Source: Ceratobasidium sp. AG-K (Eukaryota > Basidiomycota > Agaricomycetes > Cantharellales > Ceratobasidiaceae). From it: a stretch of DNA of 64,000 nt. Position 1 is the stretch's first letter, and every line of letters starts with the position of its first letter. The stretch spans positions 2,294,001 through 2,358,000 of the forward strand of contig JAWNGF010000006.1 of the NCBI GenBank assembly GCA_037039685.1. Reading direction: 5' to 3'. Shown here piece by piece: positions 36,916 to 49,176 of this stretch. The position numbers and the translations under genes were made by a program. The notes beneath the pieces are model-generated. The model saw nothing but the letters and a program-made list of their open reading frames with translations. It was not told the DNA's origin and did not search any database.

Positions 36916-39900
36916 ATGCGTCGCGCACCCTCGTCACGGGGAAAAGACGATGCGCTGCGCTACTCGGTATTTGATGCGGCGCATCAGATTGGACTATCGG
37001 ATCCCAATGCCTTGCGTTGGTTAGAACAAAACTCGAACATTAGTGAAGAGGACGAGGAAGAGGAGCTGCAGCGCGAGGTAAGTCCAAGCGTGTTTATTGT
37101 ATCTTTCGGACCTTGCGCGTGGACGGGGAGGCCTGCGGTTTGGCAGGCGATATGTTGCTTTTGTTTGCGCTCTCAGAATTCACGCTAATTTCTCGCCTTC
37201 CTAGACTCGACCTCCCTCCGACGCGCATCCCCCCTCACTCGTATTTTCAGCATCCAGCCACGATAGTTCAATAGCCTCCCCATCCAACGACGTAAGTCCA
37301 ACATGTACCATTCCATAAACAGTTCCTCGCCCACCTTGAACCACCTGTCCGGCATTTCCGTCGGATCATTGAACCTGTATCCGAGCTATTCATTCTAATA
37401 TCCGAACCATATCGTCCTGTCACCATGCACATGTGTCCTAATATACTTCGGTTCCTTTTAGCATTCCACCAACTATCGTGCGCCGTATCGCCCAGCAACC
37501 AAGGCTGCCTATCCACCCTATGGCCATTCACAATTCCAACACAACCAGCCCCCCAATGGTCCCCTAATATTCACCCAGACACAGCCTGAGATCCGATCAC
37601 CCTTGGGTTCCAACGCGTCCAGCCCCCGTATTTCCCCTGCTCAACCTCCGCTACCAGCTGGGATCAAACAATTCGAGCAATGGCCACCCACGCAACTCGC
37701 AATCGCTTCCCTCTCGCCTCCGTCCCAGCCCAACAGTCGCGCACCTTCACCAGGCGATAAGGGAAACAGCAAGCAAGCACCCGAGCCGAAAAAGTCGCGC
37801 AAGTTGACCAAGGCACAGCGGGCAGAGCATGAGCCCGAGATTATCACCACTAGTCGGAAGACGAGTGCGAGTGGGGAGAGCGGGATAGGCGGGGCACCAC
37901 CCACGTTGCCATTCCTGCCTTTCCCAGCTCCTGCTGCGGGCGAGACCTTGAGCTCGGGTGCCTCTGTATCTGGACTATCTGCAATTTCAGGGTTATCGGG
38001 TTCGTCATCTGGAACTGTCACACAGTCGCAATTTGGCAACGGGAACGGCTCAACCTTGTTCCCCTCTGGACGCGCGTCTAACGAGCCTCGTTCGTTTTTC
38101 GAAGACGATACCGATGACATTCCTCCAGGGTCTTCCTCGGGCCATGGCCATACCCAAAATTCTCCATCGACGTCGACCGCCAATTCAGCCGAGGCGCCTC
38201 ATGGCAAGGAAAAAGAGGGCAAACTTTTGCGTACCATGCGCTCGTTCAAGCTTTCGCTCAAGGGTCAAAAAGCCCCCAAGCTTCCTGCTCCTCCTGTACC
38301 CGCGGTGCCGAGCCAGCCGCCTGTCCTGACGCTCAAGCTAGACAAGGACGCGATGCTCAAACAAGAACTCGCGCAGAATCCCCCCAAAGACGCGTCTAGC
38401 CAAGCCAAGGACCGAGAGGAGAGGGTGCTCAGGATTGCTGAAATGTTTACCTCGGAGATTACTCGAACGACTCGCAGCGCGTCAGAGACGGGCACCACTC
38501 TGTCCCAGCCACTCTCGGAGCTTGGGCACAAGGATCAGGCCGATCTCGGCCACTCTAAAGCCGACTCGGAGCTTGGACACGCTGTAGGATCTAACTTGGA
38601 GCATGCTCCGATCCGCATCGCCGGGGCTTCACGGGGCGCCAATAATAAACCGGCTGTTGCTCGTAGACGGTCTGTCGATGAACTGGATGCCGTAATTGGG
38701 GAGCCTACGAAAGTAACTGAGCGTACGAGGGCCGGAACAGTGGGGACTCGGAGTGGCCATGCGAGGACGCGTTCAAAGAGTGGAGATTTCACCGGCATTG
38801 GTTGGGAAAAGGGGGATCGGCCGCCTGTGCCAGACATTAGGCCAGTCGAAGTTGTGAAGCCTGAAGGCACGGTCAAGGCCACTGGAGTTGCCGATGCAAA
38901 TCCTGCCACGGCTGCTGAAGTGACCTCTGCAACCAAACTCGTCGCCTCTAAACCCGCTACTAGATTCTTCGTCACCAACCCAACTAGACCCGCCAAACCA
39001 GCGAACAAACCAGCGGTCAAACCCGTCCAGCCTATCCAATCTGTCCAACCCGTCCAACCCACTCAACCCGTTCGACCCAATCACTCAGCCCCAACCTCTC
39101 TTTTGACAGCGAAACGAGGCACTCGCATGAGCGTGAAGGCTTTGGTGCACGCGGAGAACGCGACGAGTCTCGTGCGTTGGAGGTGCAGCATCAACTCCAA
39201 TCGTTTGTTGCGTCGATGAGGGGAAAGGAGGACGATGGAACAGAAAGCATCAATGATGGGTTCGGTCGCGCGAGTGGAGAGGGAATCGGGCTTGGGAGGA
39301 CTAGCGATGATGCCTACGGACGCGGGAGCGAGGATAGTCGACGAGGTGTCGCTCGTGTACGAGCACAAGGCGACGATTCGGACACTTTGCGCTCCAGTGG
39401 GGAATACGACCCCGACCCATTCCGTGTACGAGCTCCCAAATCGCGACTCGGCGTTGCCATGAGCCTGCCTAGGCCCGAGTCGGAAGCAATCCCACACCAG
39501 ATCGTCATTCCCGCCCACCAGCTCCCCAAGGAAGTTGCGCCAATCAGAATAGCCATCCCCACCAAGCGTACCGTCCCGCCTGTCGCCTATCGGTCGCCCG
39601 AGGACGAGCTACCCAAGGGTTTGGTCCGGAATTCCTCGATTTCGGCACGTCCGTCAGTGGTAATCAACGACGAGATGGGAGAGTCGATGGCGGCCGAAGT
39701 GGCCGAGGTTCAAACCGCGACGAACGCGACTAGTGAGCGGGCCAGTGCTGCGAGTCTGGAGAGCGAGTTTGGGTTGGGATACTCTGGGTTCGACTACGCT
39801 CGCGAGGAGCCAGTCACGGGGGAACCTGCGCCAAGTGAAGAATGGGTTGTGCCGAGCCCATCGTGGGCACCCCTCGAGATGAAGCAAACACACTCGCCGA

Positions 39901-41574
39901 GCGTTGGTAACGCCAATCTAGATCCAGACGTCATTCCCGACTCACCACTTGAGCCCCCCATCCGCCCTGGACAATATCTCGACGTTCGCCCAGACAGGCA
40001 ACGAGCATCCGGCCTCTCAATTCCTCGGAGTGTTACACCTGACTCGCCACGTCCACTGTTGATCCCACCTCGCCCGACCATGAGCCCTTTCCCGAATGCT
40101 CCGAGCCCCGTTTCCACCTCACGGTCGGCTACTCCTCTGGCGCCCTCGAGATCAACAACTCCATTGGCTCCTGCAAGGTCGTCAACCGCTTCGATGCTGG
40201 CGCGTTCAGCCACCCCCCAACCTCCACCAAGTGGACCTCCACCGAGCGTGCCTCCGCCGCAAGCGCAACCCACATCGCCGCCACAAGCCTGGCGACCACA
40301 GCTTGTCCAACGAAACACTCCCTCTCCTCCCATTCCACGGAACACGTTGCCCACTCGTTCATCCTCGATCTCGAGCATGTCCTCGGTAGAGCATAGTACG
40401 CGCTCGCCGATTACCCGGGCAGCACCAGCTCGATCGGTAGCCGCACCCAGCTCCCGGCCCTCGACTGCGTCCAGTGTCCAATCGACTGTATCCCGCGTTA
40501 TGTCACTTCGATCAATGTCCACAACGCCCTACTCCACGTGAGCGTGAGGAGCAGCCACGGCATGAACAGCCTTCCCGGTTCCTAGATCCCGAGACCGTTC
40601 CGACAACTCAGAAACGTGGCCGCGTATCTCCGTTCCCCGTCAAACCCCTACGTGAGCGAAGCGCTAGCCGAGATCGATTGAAGGAGGCGACGGAGCAGCC
40701 AAGCCAGAGCCAGCGCGAGAAATATCCAGGTGGAATTGACAGATTCAACGGCACGGACGGATTTATGCAGGTCCCTCGCGTCCGCTTTATTGGTGTGCGC
40801 TCCTCGAACGGGAGTAGCCAGGCTGGGTGGCAGGGGCGGATGGAGGACATGAACAAGGCCGAGTCTCCCGTGCAGTCTGATGCTGGTGCCTGGTACGAGG
40901 AGGAGGCTCGGCCGGTGTCTTGGCAGGAGTATGAGGAGCCGACTTACTTGAGCTACGACGACCCCGAGGGGTACGGCCGGGATTCGCGGCACTCGGCGTA
41001 CGAAGATGCTGCAAGGGAGGATGGTTTCCCAGCTCCCGAGGCTGGTCCAGACGTTGTTGCCGCTCTAAGCGCCCTGCGTCCCTCTGGGCAAGAGCAACCG
41101 GCTTGGGCCGTGGACGACACTACACCTGCGTCCCGCGCGTCGACCTTTACTCTTGCATCGGTTTATGACGACGACGACGATGACATCCCGCCTGTTCCCA
41201 AGACTGAAAGGCTTGCCGCTGCCGTACGGGAATGGGACAGAACAACTGGGCTGCTGGTCGCATTTAAGCTAGCTGAGCCGAGTCGGGGTTCAGTGGCGAC
41301 ATGGGAGCGGAATAATTACTTTGTTGCTTTGGTTGCCGCTGGTTGGCGACAGTCGGAACTAGATTTGGCTCCGTACATCTATCAGTATATTTCTCGTATA
41401 TACCTAGTACTTTTATCTCTGTCGTTCGTTTGTTTTACTTCGTTCTGTCCTGTTACTGTCCTGTTACTCTCTCTCTCTGTTTGGGCTAGTGTACGTGTCA
41501 ATATACATGTGCTCCGGGATTTGTTTGGTTGCAATTGCCAATTTACTAAGAAATACAGTTTTGATGAATTTTGA
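36916..41574 (+). CDS. Large intrinsically disordered Ser/Pro-rich protein
   Basis: A multi-exon gene starting at ATG 36916. Exons 36916-37077 and 37205-37291 are followed by a long exon from 37462. The frame then changes twice. Both changes can be explained by short introns: 39133-39188 (56 nt, GTGAAG..GTGCAG) and 40488-40554 (67 nt, GTATCC..GAGCAG). The result would be a protein of well over 1,200 residues. It opens with a short folded-looking segment (FDAAHQIGLSDPNALRWLEQ) and an acidic run, then continues as Ser/Pro/Thr-rich low-complexity sequence with KLTKAQRAEHEPE, RRRSVDEL and PVQP-type repeats. Toward the end are acidic DDDDDIPPVPKTERL and a more ordered stretch ending SELDLAPYIYQY. 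The stop at 41574 follows a hydrophobic tail that may be read-through of a last intron. No domain was recognised; a scaffold or regulatory role is only a guess. Confidence 0.7.
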
Positions 41575-44500
41575 GTTCAAACCGATCAGTTGATGGGCCT
41601 AACCGTGCCCAGCAACGCGGTGTCGTAAACCAACCACCATCTTGGGAAGGCTCATAAACTTATCTTTATTACCACTGACCACTTGTAGGGTGAGTTCTGA
41701 ACGCCTAACTAACTCTAAGATATTCTTCCTTTCGAGCACCAGATACCTGGACAACTCTCGGCCAGGACGACAGCGCATCGAGGTTGCCAACGAATTTAAA
41801 TGGAGGTGTTCAATTCTCCGGCTTGCTCACGCCCCGCTCAACCAACTCGGTTGCGAACCAGAGACCGGCGTTTCCGCGCATATGCCTGCGGAATGAAGAT
41901 ATATTATCACTGCCAGGGGCAGTCTTCTCGAGGACTTATACCTAGGTTGGCCAGTAGTTGGCCACTCGACACTCATCAGGCCCCAAATTCAACTACTACA
42001 CACAACTCGTACCACTGTCATACCTCCATGCCCACGCTATGCATTTGCATGGATGCGCTCTGATCGGACCGATCAGAATAATGCACGGTACAGCTCACCA
42101 TCCACAAAAGCAATCGCTTCCTCCTCACCAACTTCTGCTTACCATATATTCCACCGCCACAAAGTCTAGATGGGAAGTCAAGGGACAAAAGTACCATAAC
42201 ATATCGGCACATATTGGTACCTGTTCGTCTTGATGTTCGCGTTCCGCCATTCATTTCCTCTTGGTTGGAATCCAGTCATTCTCTGGTGTACGAACATTGT
42301 CGGGTACCCATTACGTGGTGATGGCATGTGTACATCCCTCTTGATGTTCAACTCGTGCGCTGGACACTCCGATGCCCTGGATAACGAGAGCTGCACGGTT
42401 AAACCTCACCATGAGACTTTAGGTAAAATTCCAAGCAGCGGGTGGACTAACCTCCACACGGAACTGAAGCGGTTGTTCCCGATGGCGTTCTAGTGGACTT
42501 GCGATTGTCCGTGATTAAATGTTGCTCAATATAGGCAACTGTGCGCGCGAGTCGCGAGATTAGACAACTGATAAGTATTAAACTGGCATCCATGCTACAC
42601 AGCTGTCCCTAGATGATTTACGGGCAAATCGCACAAAAATGCCCTATGCCTCGTTGATCCCACCCCTTGCGGGGCTGAAATGCTCATCCTTCAATTATCT
42701 CTGCCAAGCGTTGAGACTTGGCCATCTCCGTTCTGGCAACTACCACACAGTCTGTGGGTCACTTTCCGACTTCCCGGTAGATCAATTCAGATAATCAATC
42801 GGGAACCGATAAACTTAGCGGCTGACTGGTATACCTCTTTTTTGGGTCTCGGACCGCGGCCATACCTCTCGGACCCACGTTGCTGCGGGCATCAGCGTTG
42901 GTTGCTTCGAAGTCGACCAATGCATGGGCGGTAAGGCGAATGCGAGTCCAGCGGATTGACCAAACCAGCTATCGAACTCCTATCGCTGTAATTCACTTGG
43001 GACTTGGTACGTGTATATTTGGGCAAAGGGATCTGGCCGAATATCTGGTGCAATAGGAATAGTTGCATTTACCTACTCCTCGCGTGCAACATGTGCATGC
43101 TTGTCGTGGGAATACGTGGGGTTTCATGCTAAAGACTAATGGGAGGGTGTTCGTTATTGGTTGCTTTCCTGTGTTTGTGACACGTTTGGAATCATAGGGG
43201 TAAACGGTCCGGTCACGCGCGTCGAACTGTTGATTATCTATAGGAATGTCCTCGCTGAGCAAAGTAGGTAATATGCACCTTATATAATCTCGGGCAAGAG
43301 GGAGCCCTTCATGACGAGGAGAAACGGTGGAAACCCTTGTCTGAAATGTCTTGCTATTGCAGGGCGAGCGAGGAACGAGCCCGGCCCTATCGGCCCCACG
43401 TAAATCACGTCATTTCTCAAATCTTGGACGTTGTTAATATGTTGTGTACAGAAGACCGGCAAGGGGTGCCGGGAGACGTAATGATGTATAGTGGCGTCAC
43501 CCAGGCCATTGTGCACCGAGCCTACCTCAATTCAGGTCCTTGGTTGACACCGACGATGAGATCTTCGCACTATCAACTGGCTTTTTGTTGTCAGCAATGT
43601 GTCTGATTTCGAGAGCTTTTGGGCCTCCGCTGCAGGGATGTGATTCGGATTGAACTGAACTGAACTGGGCCATCCCCTCTCTAATGGTCTGCCAATCCCT
43701 TAACCATTCGACTGGTCAGTTTGAAGAATATAAGCATGAATCATTGGGTAGAACGTAAGTTAATTGACTACATGTATCCAGGCGAGTGCGCAGTACACGA
43801 ACATTGTTACCAGTGCGTCCCACGTTACCAGGGGAGCAAGAGCTGAGTCTCCTCGATAATGGGTCAGGACAAGACGTATAACCCGCCCCGTGGCATGTAC
43901 TCGGTCGATCCAGCGCATATCCTGCAACCTGAGATAGTACCTTTTTTACATAGAGCGCCTACTTACAGGAATGAGTCTCGCTGAATTGTGCCGAAGTACA
44001 AAATAAGCACAGCTAGTCATCCCGATTGAACAAGACATCAATCAATTCGGCCTGATTCCGATTTACGAGGAGTCGCTCGGAGCCTATCGTTTTGGGTGAT
44101 GCACCACCGGATCGATCAGTGCAGGAACGGCTCAGTGGTTGAAATTTACCTGTGTAATGATTTCAGCTCATCGCGAGTTGCTCGGCGATAGCAACACCCA
44201 AACGCCACCCGCACCCAGGTTTGTTTTACGTTTGCAAAGGTCAAACTCCGCATACACCTCTTTCTAGTCTTGTTCATCGGCCCAGCTGGTGGTGTACAAG
44301 CGTGCGATATGTGAGGGCCCTCCTATTTCGTACTCAGACGACCGACCCCTAGCGTGCATACTCTTCAGAGTCTTGTTACCATTTTCATCGTGGAGTGCCT
44401 TGTTCTCTATCCAGGGACAGATCACCAGTGATGCGATATGCAAAAGAAATAGGCAGCAGTATGCTCATCGTAGTCAACCGAGGGTCGTGTTGAAATAATT

Positions 44501-46970
44501 CGAAATTAGTAATAGATGCGCCGGTGAGCTGTTGTCGGAAATGTGCTGAAACAGCCCAGTCGCGAGCCGAGTAGATGTGTGGGTGAGATGTGAGCTCTCT
44601 GAGGTGAGCAGACGAAGCGGATGTTAATCGCTGCTACAGGCGTGATGTGTCCTTCGTACAGCCAAGAGAAGCTTTGAATGCCAGCAGGGCAAGGGTGAGA
44701 GCCATTAGGAAGCGTCCAACGAGTGTATTGCCCGGGTGTGTTAGCATGAATATTCACATGAGCTTCATTGCGATCGGGCATATGCTTGTAAGAGTAGGAG
44801 TACGAAAGCAGCCCGCCCGGGGGTCAAGGCTTCTGATTTACCTGAAAACCATTCGTGTCGAACGCCTCGAACCGATCACAGGACTCTCTAAGCCAACGTA
44901 GAGAGCATATACTTTCCTTACGGCCGATTTACTGTGCCTGCTTGCACTCCGGCGTACATTTACGACTCCGGAAAGGGTCGTCTGACGTGCGTCCAATGTC
45001 GTCTGTCTCCGGTGACTGTATAACGCCCGACCACTATCGTGTAATTGTGTTCTACACAGTATGGTGATCAAATCCAACTCTATGACTGAACTAGGCTGAA
45101 CTCGGCACTGAAAGAAGTAACAAAATCCGCATCAATCATTTGATAGGAGTGATTGTGTAGGACGGGTGGCAATAGGTATTTGTTTCAGCTGACTGCCCAG
45201 AGTACAAGCTGCAATGACACGAGGTCGAGAGTACCATCAGTTTCCCCAGTAATCAGATAAAACATTTATTCGGCAGGTTGATTGGGTGGCCGTGCCTAAT
45301 ATTTTGAAGCTGACATTCCTGTCCCTTTTTACCGTATACATGCGTATACTGCCACTCGAGGCGTACAATCGGATGATGGCTCGCCATTCCCCTGGCAGGA
45401 TTACCGATTGCAATTTAAGCTCTAGTTTGATGTAGATGTTATGGCGCAAGGCCAGAGTTGTCTATATTTGCTCACATGGGCAAACTTCTGAAAAACCCAG
45501 TCATCTGTCGCGCAAATCGATCAACAGCGATAAAGCGGCATTGCTTGTCGGATTGCCAAGGCGCATCAGGCTTCGCCGCATGGGGAATAAATGCACAATC
45601 TTGATTCTGGATTGTAGGTTGAGAGTGAAGAATCGCTCACGTTTTGAAGAACCAGAATATGGACTCAAGGACTAGGCACCATTGCACCCCAGCATGGAGT
45701 ACAGCATACGATGCCTGGGAACGTGTCAAAACGGAAGCGCCACTGGTTGTATGCTGGACGGCGTTACGTATGGGTGGGGTAGGTCGGAGCTCGAGAGCCA
45801 GGATAGGAAGGGTGGCCTTGCGTTGGGACGAACTGTGGGCGAAGTTGCTGGAGCCGAGGCGTTGCTGAGTTTCAGACCGGCGTGGTGTCAAGATACTGAG
45901 CGCGTGTCACAGAAGAACCTAGCGCGCAAGACTGCGTCTGAAAGAGCTCGGCTAGTAGGGGCGTTTGAATGGGCGTAGCTACAAAGAGACAACTCGGGTT
46001 GGATGGTACGGGTGAGTATTTGACAGACGCCTTGTTGGTTCTTGTTCAACAGATGCTGATTAGAGTAGATAGTCTCTTGACACACACGGAACGCCCTCAT
46101 ATTCCAAATATTGAGCTTCTTTGCCTACGGCCGTCGAGGCGGATGGATACCGATAGCACGATGGCAAAGGCACCATCGTGAAGTGGCGTGTTTATTTCCT
46201 TGATGCTGTGACGCGCGGGATGCATATCTTGATTTCAGCTTTAACGAAAAAAGTCGGATTTGTGTGCGTCGGGGCGGCCAAGGATGCCCGACAGAGTCAA
46301 CGCTGACTCAACCTTCTGGTTACCCAGTTTTATCCTACCCTGGGGCGTTGGATGTGTTTAGTTCTGGGGTTTCAACGCATTCGGAGCCCAAGGCAGGTTG
46401 CTCGGCAAAGCCGAATCAGGCGCTCGTGAGAGTGGTAGATCACTGCGACCACCCGAACGTGGCGTCATAGGCAACACCGGCGTCCAAACTAGCGAGAAGA
46501 ATGCTGGACCTCGAATCCTCGTTACATAGTCAATTCCTATTCCTGGAAGTTGACAACTTTCAGCGCCCAGTGTACGATGTCGGGACGCAATCGGCAGGGC
46601 ATCCCCACGTCATTATGAATAAGTAACCGGGTAGGGACAGATAAGGGTCCTAGAGCCCGTGGCAAGAGGGGCTCTTTCTCGAAAAAGACTGGAACGTCTC
46701 GTTGCGGCGGAAGCTCATTGACCAAAGCGTGGACGGCACACGTGACCCTGATTCGGAGATGCTGCGATGTTACCGGCGGAGCAGCCTGGGTCGTGCGAAT
46801 ACCGGCCTAAGCCGTCCCGAGCAGGTTTGAACCGAGACGGCGGATCTTGACTCCTAAGTTCAGCGAAACCTTGGTTATATCACCGAACTCAGATTCCAGG
46901 TCCTCAACCTTGTGCATGCCCCCCTCCCCCTCTGCGAGCCGACGCTTTATATCTCTCTGCTGCTCGCGAT
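41575..46970. other. 5.4-kb intergenic stretch, no supported gene
   Basis: Short frames on both strands without splice-consistent partners. The stretch 45,640-46,000 is more GC-rich and open in several frames, which may mark an eroded exon, but nothing recognisable is encoded. No element ends were found. Confidence 0.4.
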
Positions 46971-46977
46971 TCTAGAC

Positions 46978-48808
46978 ATGGCTCCTTCCCCGACGTGGAC
47001 AGAACCCCCGTGCTCGTGGTTTATCGAGACCACTGAGGATGCATTGCTTATTCTCGAAGCTGCTCGTCGAGGTCTCATTCCACGCGTCACTCGTCGTCTA
47101 GTTGACCGCGAGCGCCGCATGATCACATCTGGATCTGTTTTTGTCTTTGATGAAGATGAGAGTGGTATTAAGCGATGGACTGACGGTCTGCTCTGGTGCG
47201 TCATATTGGCCTTGTCAGCCACCGCCACCTCCAGAACTTACTCTGCTTGTAGGTCACCATCTCGCATACTAGGCAATTTTTTGGTGAGTTTTGGAAGATT
47301 TTGCAAAGGAGGAAGGGATCTCTGAACTGGACAATCATTAGCTCTACCGCGAAACGGACAAAAAGGGAACGAGCTCCAATGCCAATGCTCAGAGCGCATC
47401 TAGCGATAGCCCACTACTCGTCTCGGACCCAGCCAACAGCTCGCCCCGCCGCGCAAAGATTCGACCACGAGCCTCAGTCGGCCCAAGGATGGGCGCGCGC
47501 AAGCAGATCGTAATCGAGAACGAGCCCTGGTGGGGAGTCTGACGAACAGCTACAAGTTCAAGCCGGATGGAATGATGAAAAAGGTGAGCATGGTGTTTCT
47601 GATGGTGGCGTCCCTGGGGCGTCGCGCATGCCGTTTGCCCGGCGATAGATGGCAATTGAAGCTCGATCTAGAGCAGCTGCCGTGTGATGGACTCGCTTCG
47701 ATAGGATGTTGGGGCCTGCTTCCCCTTGCGCGCATGACCTGGTCGGATTACTGAGCTCCTCTCTTGCAGACCTTTTCACTCTCCATCGGGGGTTCGACCC
47801 AGCACTTGATTTCGTATTACAAGGTCGCCGACGTGGAAGAAGGCCGCCTACGCACGCCCTCGTCGCTTCCCGAGCTCAGTGTGCTCGACATCAGCCCCGA
47901 ATACCTCGACAAGACACATTTCAGGTGTCCGCCCAAAGTTGAGATTGATGCTGATGGCGTCCCGAGATATCGGTGAGTCACCCACGCCTGTATTTGTCGT
48001 TTGAACTCGGTTGCTGACCGAAGGATGGTGTTGTTCCCACAGAGGCGAAGCCGACGATCCAGATTCGCCCGTGCGCACCACAATCAACCCTCCCCCACCG
48101 CAACACCTCCAACAATCCCAGGTTCCGCTCTTGACCAGCGGGTCTGATAGCCATGTTTCGTATTCGCCCACTCCCGGATCTGGACCTGGGTACTATTCAC
48201 ATACGACCGGACCGGACAACTCGTACTTCGGTTCCAACCGGGTCACGAGGCGATATGAGCCATACGGCGGAGGCGGTGGATCCTCGGCGAGTTCGGCGGG
48301 CAGCAGTTCGAGGCGCTCAAGAAGTCGTCGAGGGACGGGCGCGAGTGCGGGTGCGAGGGCGTATGGGACTCCCGGCTCGACGAGTCCGGAGCCCGCAGCT
48401 CAGGCGTACACCGCTGAGCCGACGAGCTCGAGTTACTCGTCGGGACCTCCGCAGTATCAGCCATATAACAACACGTACTCTACGAGTGGGTCGTACAACG
48501 CACCTCCTGCGCCGACTTCGCCCGCTACATACTCGGGCAGTTACTCGGCTACGCCGGCACAGCAGGGGTACAACGGGGGAGGATACCAACAAGAGGGTAG
48601 CTACGTGAGCCAGCCGGCTCCCGCGCCATCGTATTATCCGTCCACGCCAGCTGATGATCACTACCATTCGAGTTCCTCTTACGGAGGGTACACTGCGCCC
48701 AGCTACGGCTCGACGAGTAGCACCGAGTGGATGGCTCGGAGAGATAGCCACCCTGGGTATGCGCCAGCTCACACGAACGCATGGAGTACCGAGGTGCATG
48801 GGTCATAG
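46978..48808 (+). CDS. Gti1/Pac2 (WOPR) family transcription regulator
   Basis: The WOPR family holds fungal master regulators of morphology and pathogenicity (Wor1, Ryp1, Sge1, Gti1) that bind DNA through a two-part N-terminal domain. Exons are 46978-47195, 47253-47283, 47342 to 47583 (with a frame problem, below), 47772-47972 and 48043-48808. WOPRa is clear: ALLILEAARRGLIPRVTRRL, SGSVFVFDEDESGIKRWTDG, W/SPSRILGNFL. WOPRb follows: ALVGSLTNSYKFKPDGMMKK, TFSLSIGGSTQHLISYY, GRLRTPSSLPEL, FRCPPKV. The C-terminal half (from about 48,080) is a Ser/Tyr/Gly/Pro-rich low-complexity tail, as is usual in the family. Between LYRETDKKG and LSRPK the reading frame shifts by one (47,410-47,460) with no canonical intron to explain it. 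This may be a sequence error, an unusual intron or a real lesion. Nuclear localisation is expected. Confidence 0.9.
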
Positions 48809-49176
48809 CCATCTGCCTGCTATTTCTTGTTTCTTGGACGTGTTTTGTTTCATTGCTTTGTGGAACCTCACTTGGAGGCTCATTGTGAATACCGCTTTCG
48901 TTCCTGCTTTATGGATTTCCCACTTGTAGATACACCCATCAGTTGCACGTCTGAGTTTGTATGTACGATATATGTGCCCTCAGCCTATGCCACATTTACC
49001 AAAAATTGATTTTAAATTAAAGATAGACTCTTGGGGGGCGTGTTTGGCCGTGTTGAAGAAACGCCCCAAAGAGCGCCTGATCTGAGCCAACCCCTTTCAC
49101 GCTTGACTGCCACATCCCAAGAGTCTGCGATATCTTGACAATATGGATTTTAAGTCCGCCCAGCGTCAGCGGGGCC
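48809..49176 (+). other. Intergenic region between WOPR and FHA genes
   Basis: Contains the presumed 3' UTR of the WOPR gene (T-rich, with TTTTAAATTAAAG near 49,010) and the upstream region of the FHA gene. No other feature was seen. Confidence 0.4.

Noticed and set aside
39081..40522. Long minus-strand frames opposite the Ser/Pro-rich gene
   Set aside because: Shadows of a GC-rich, low-complexity plus-strand coding region; no motifs.
48153..48799. Arg-rich frames on both strands overlapping the 3' end of the WOPR gene
   Set aside because: Out-of-frame readings of the Ser/Tyr/Gly-rich tail; the correct frame is joined to the WOPR exons by a GT-AG intron.
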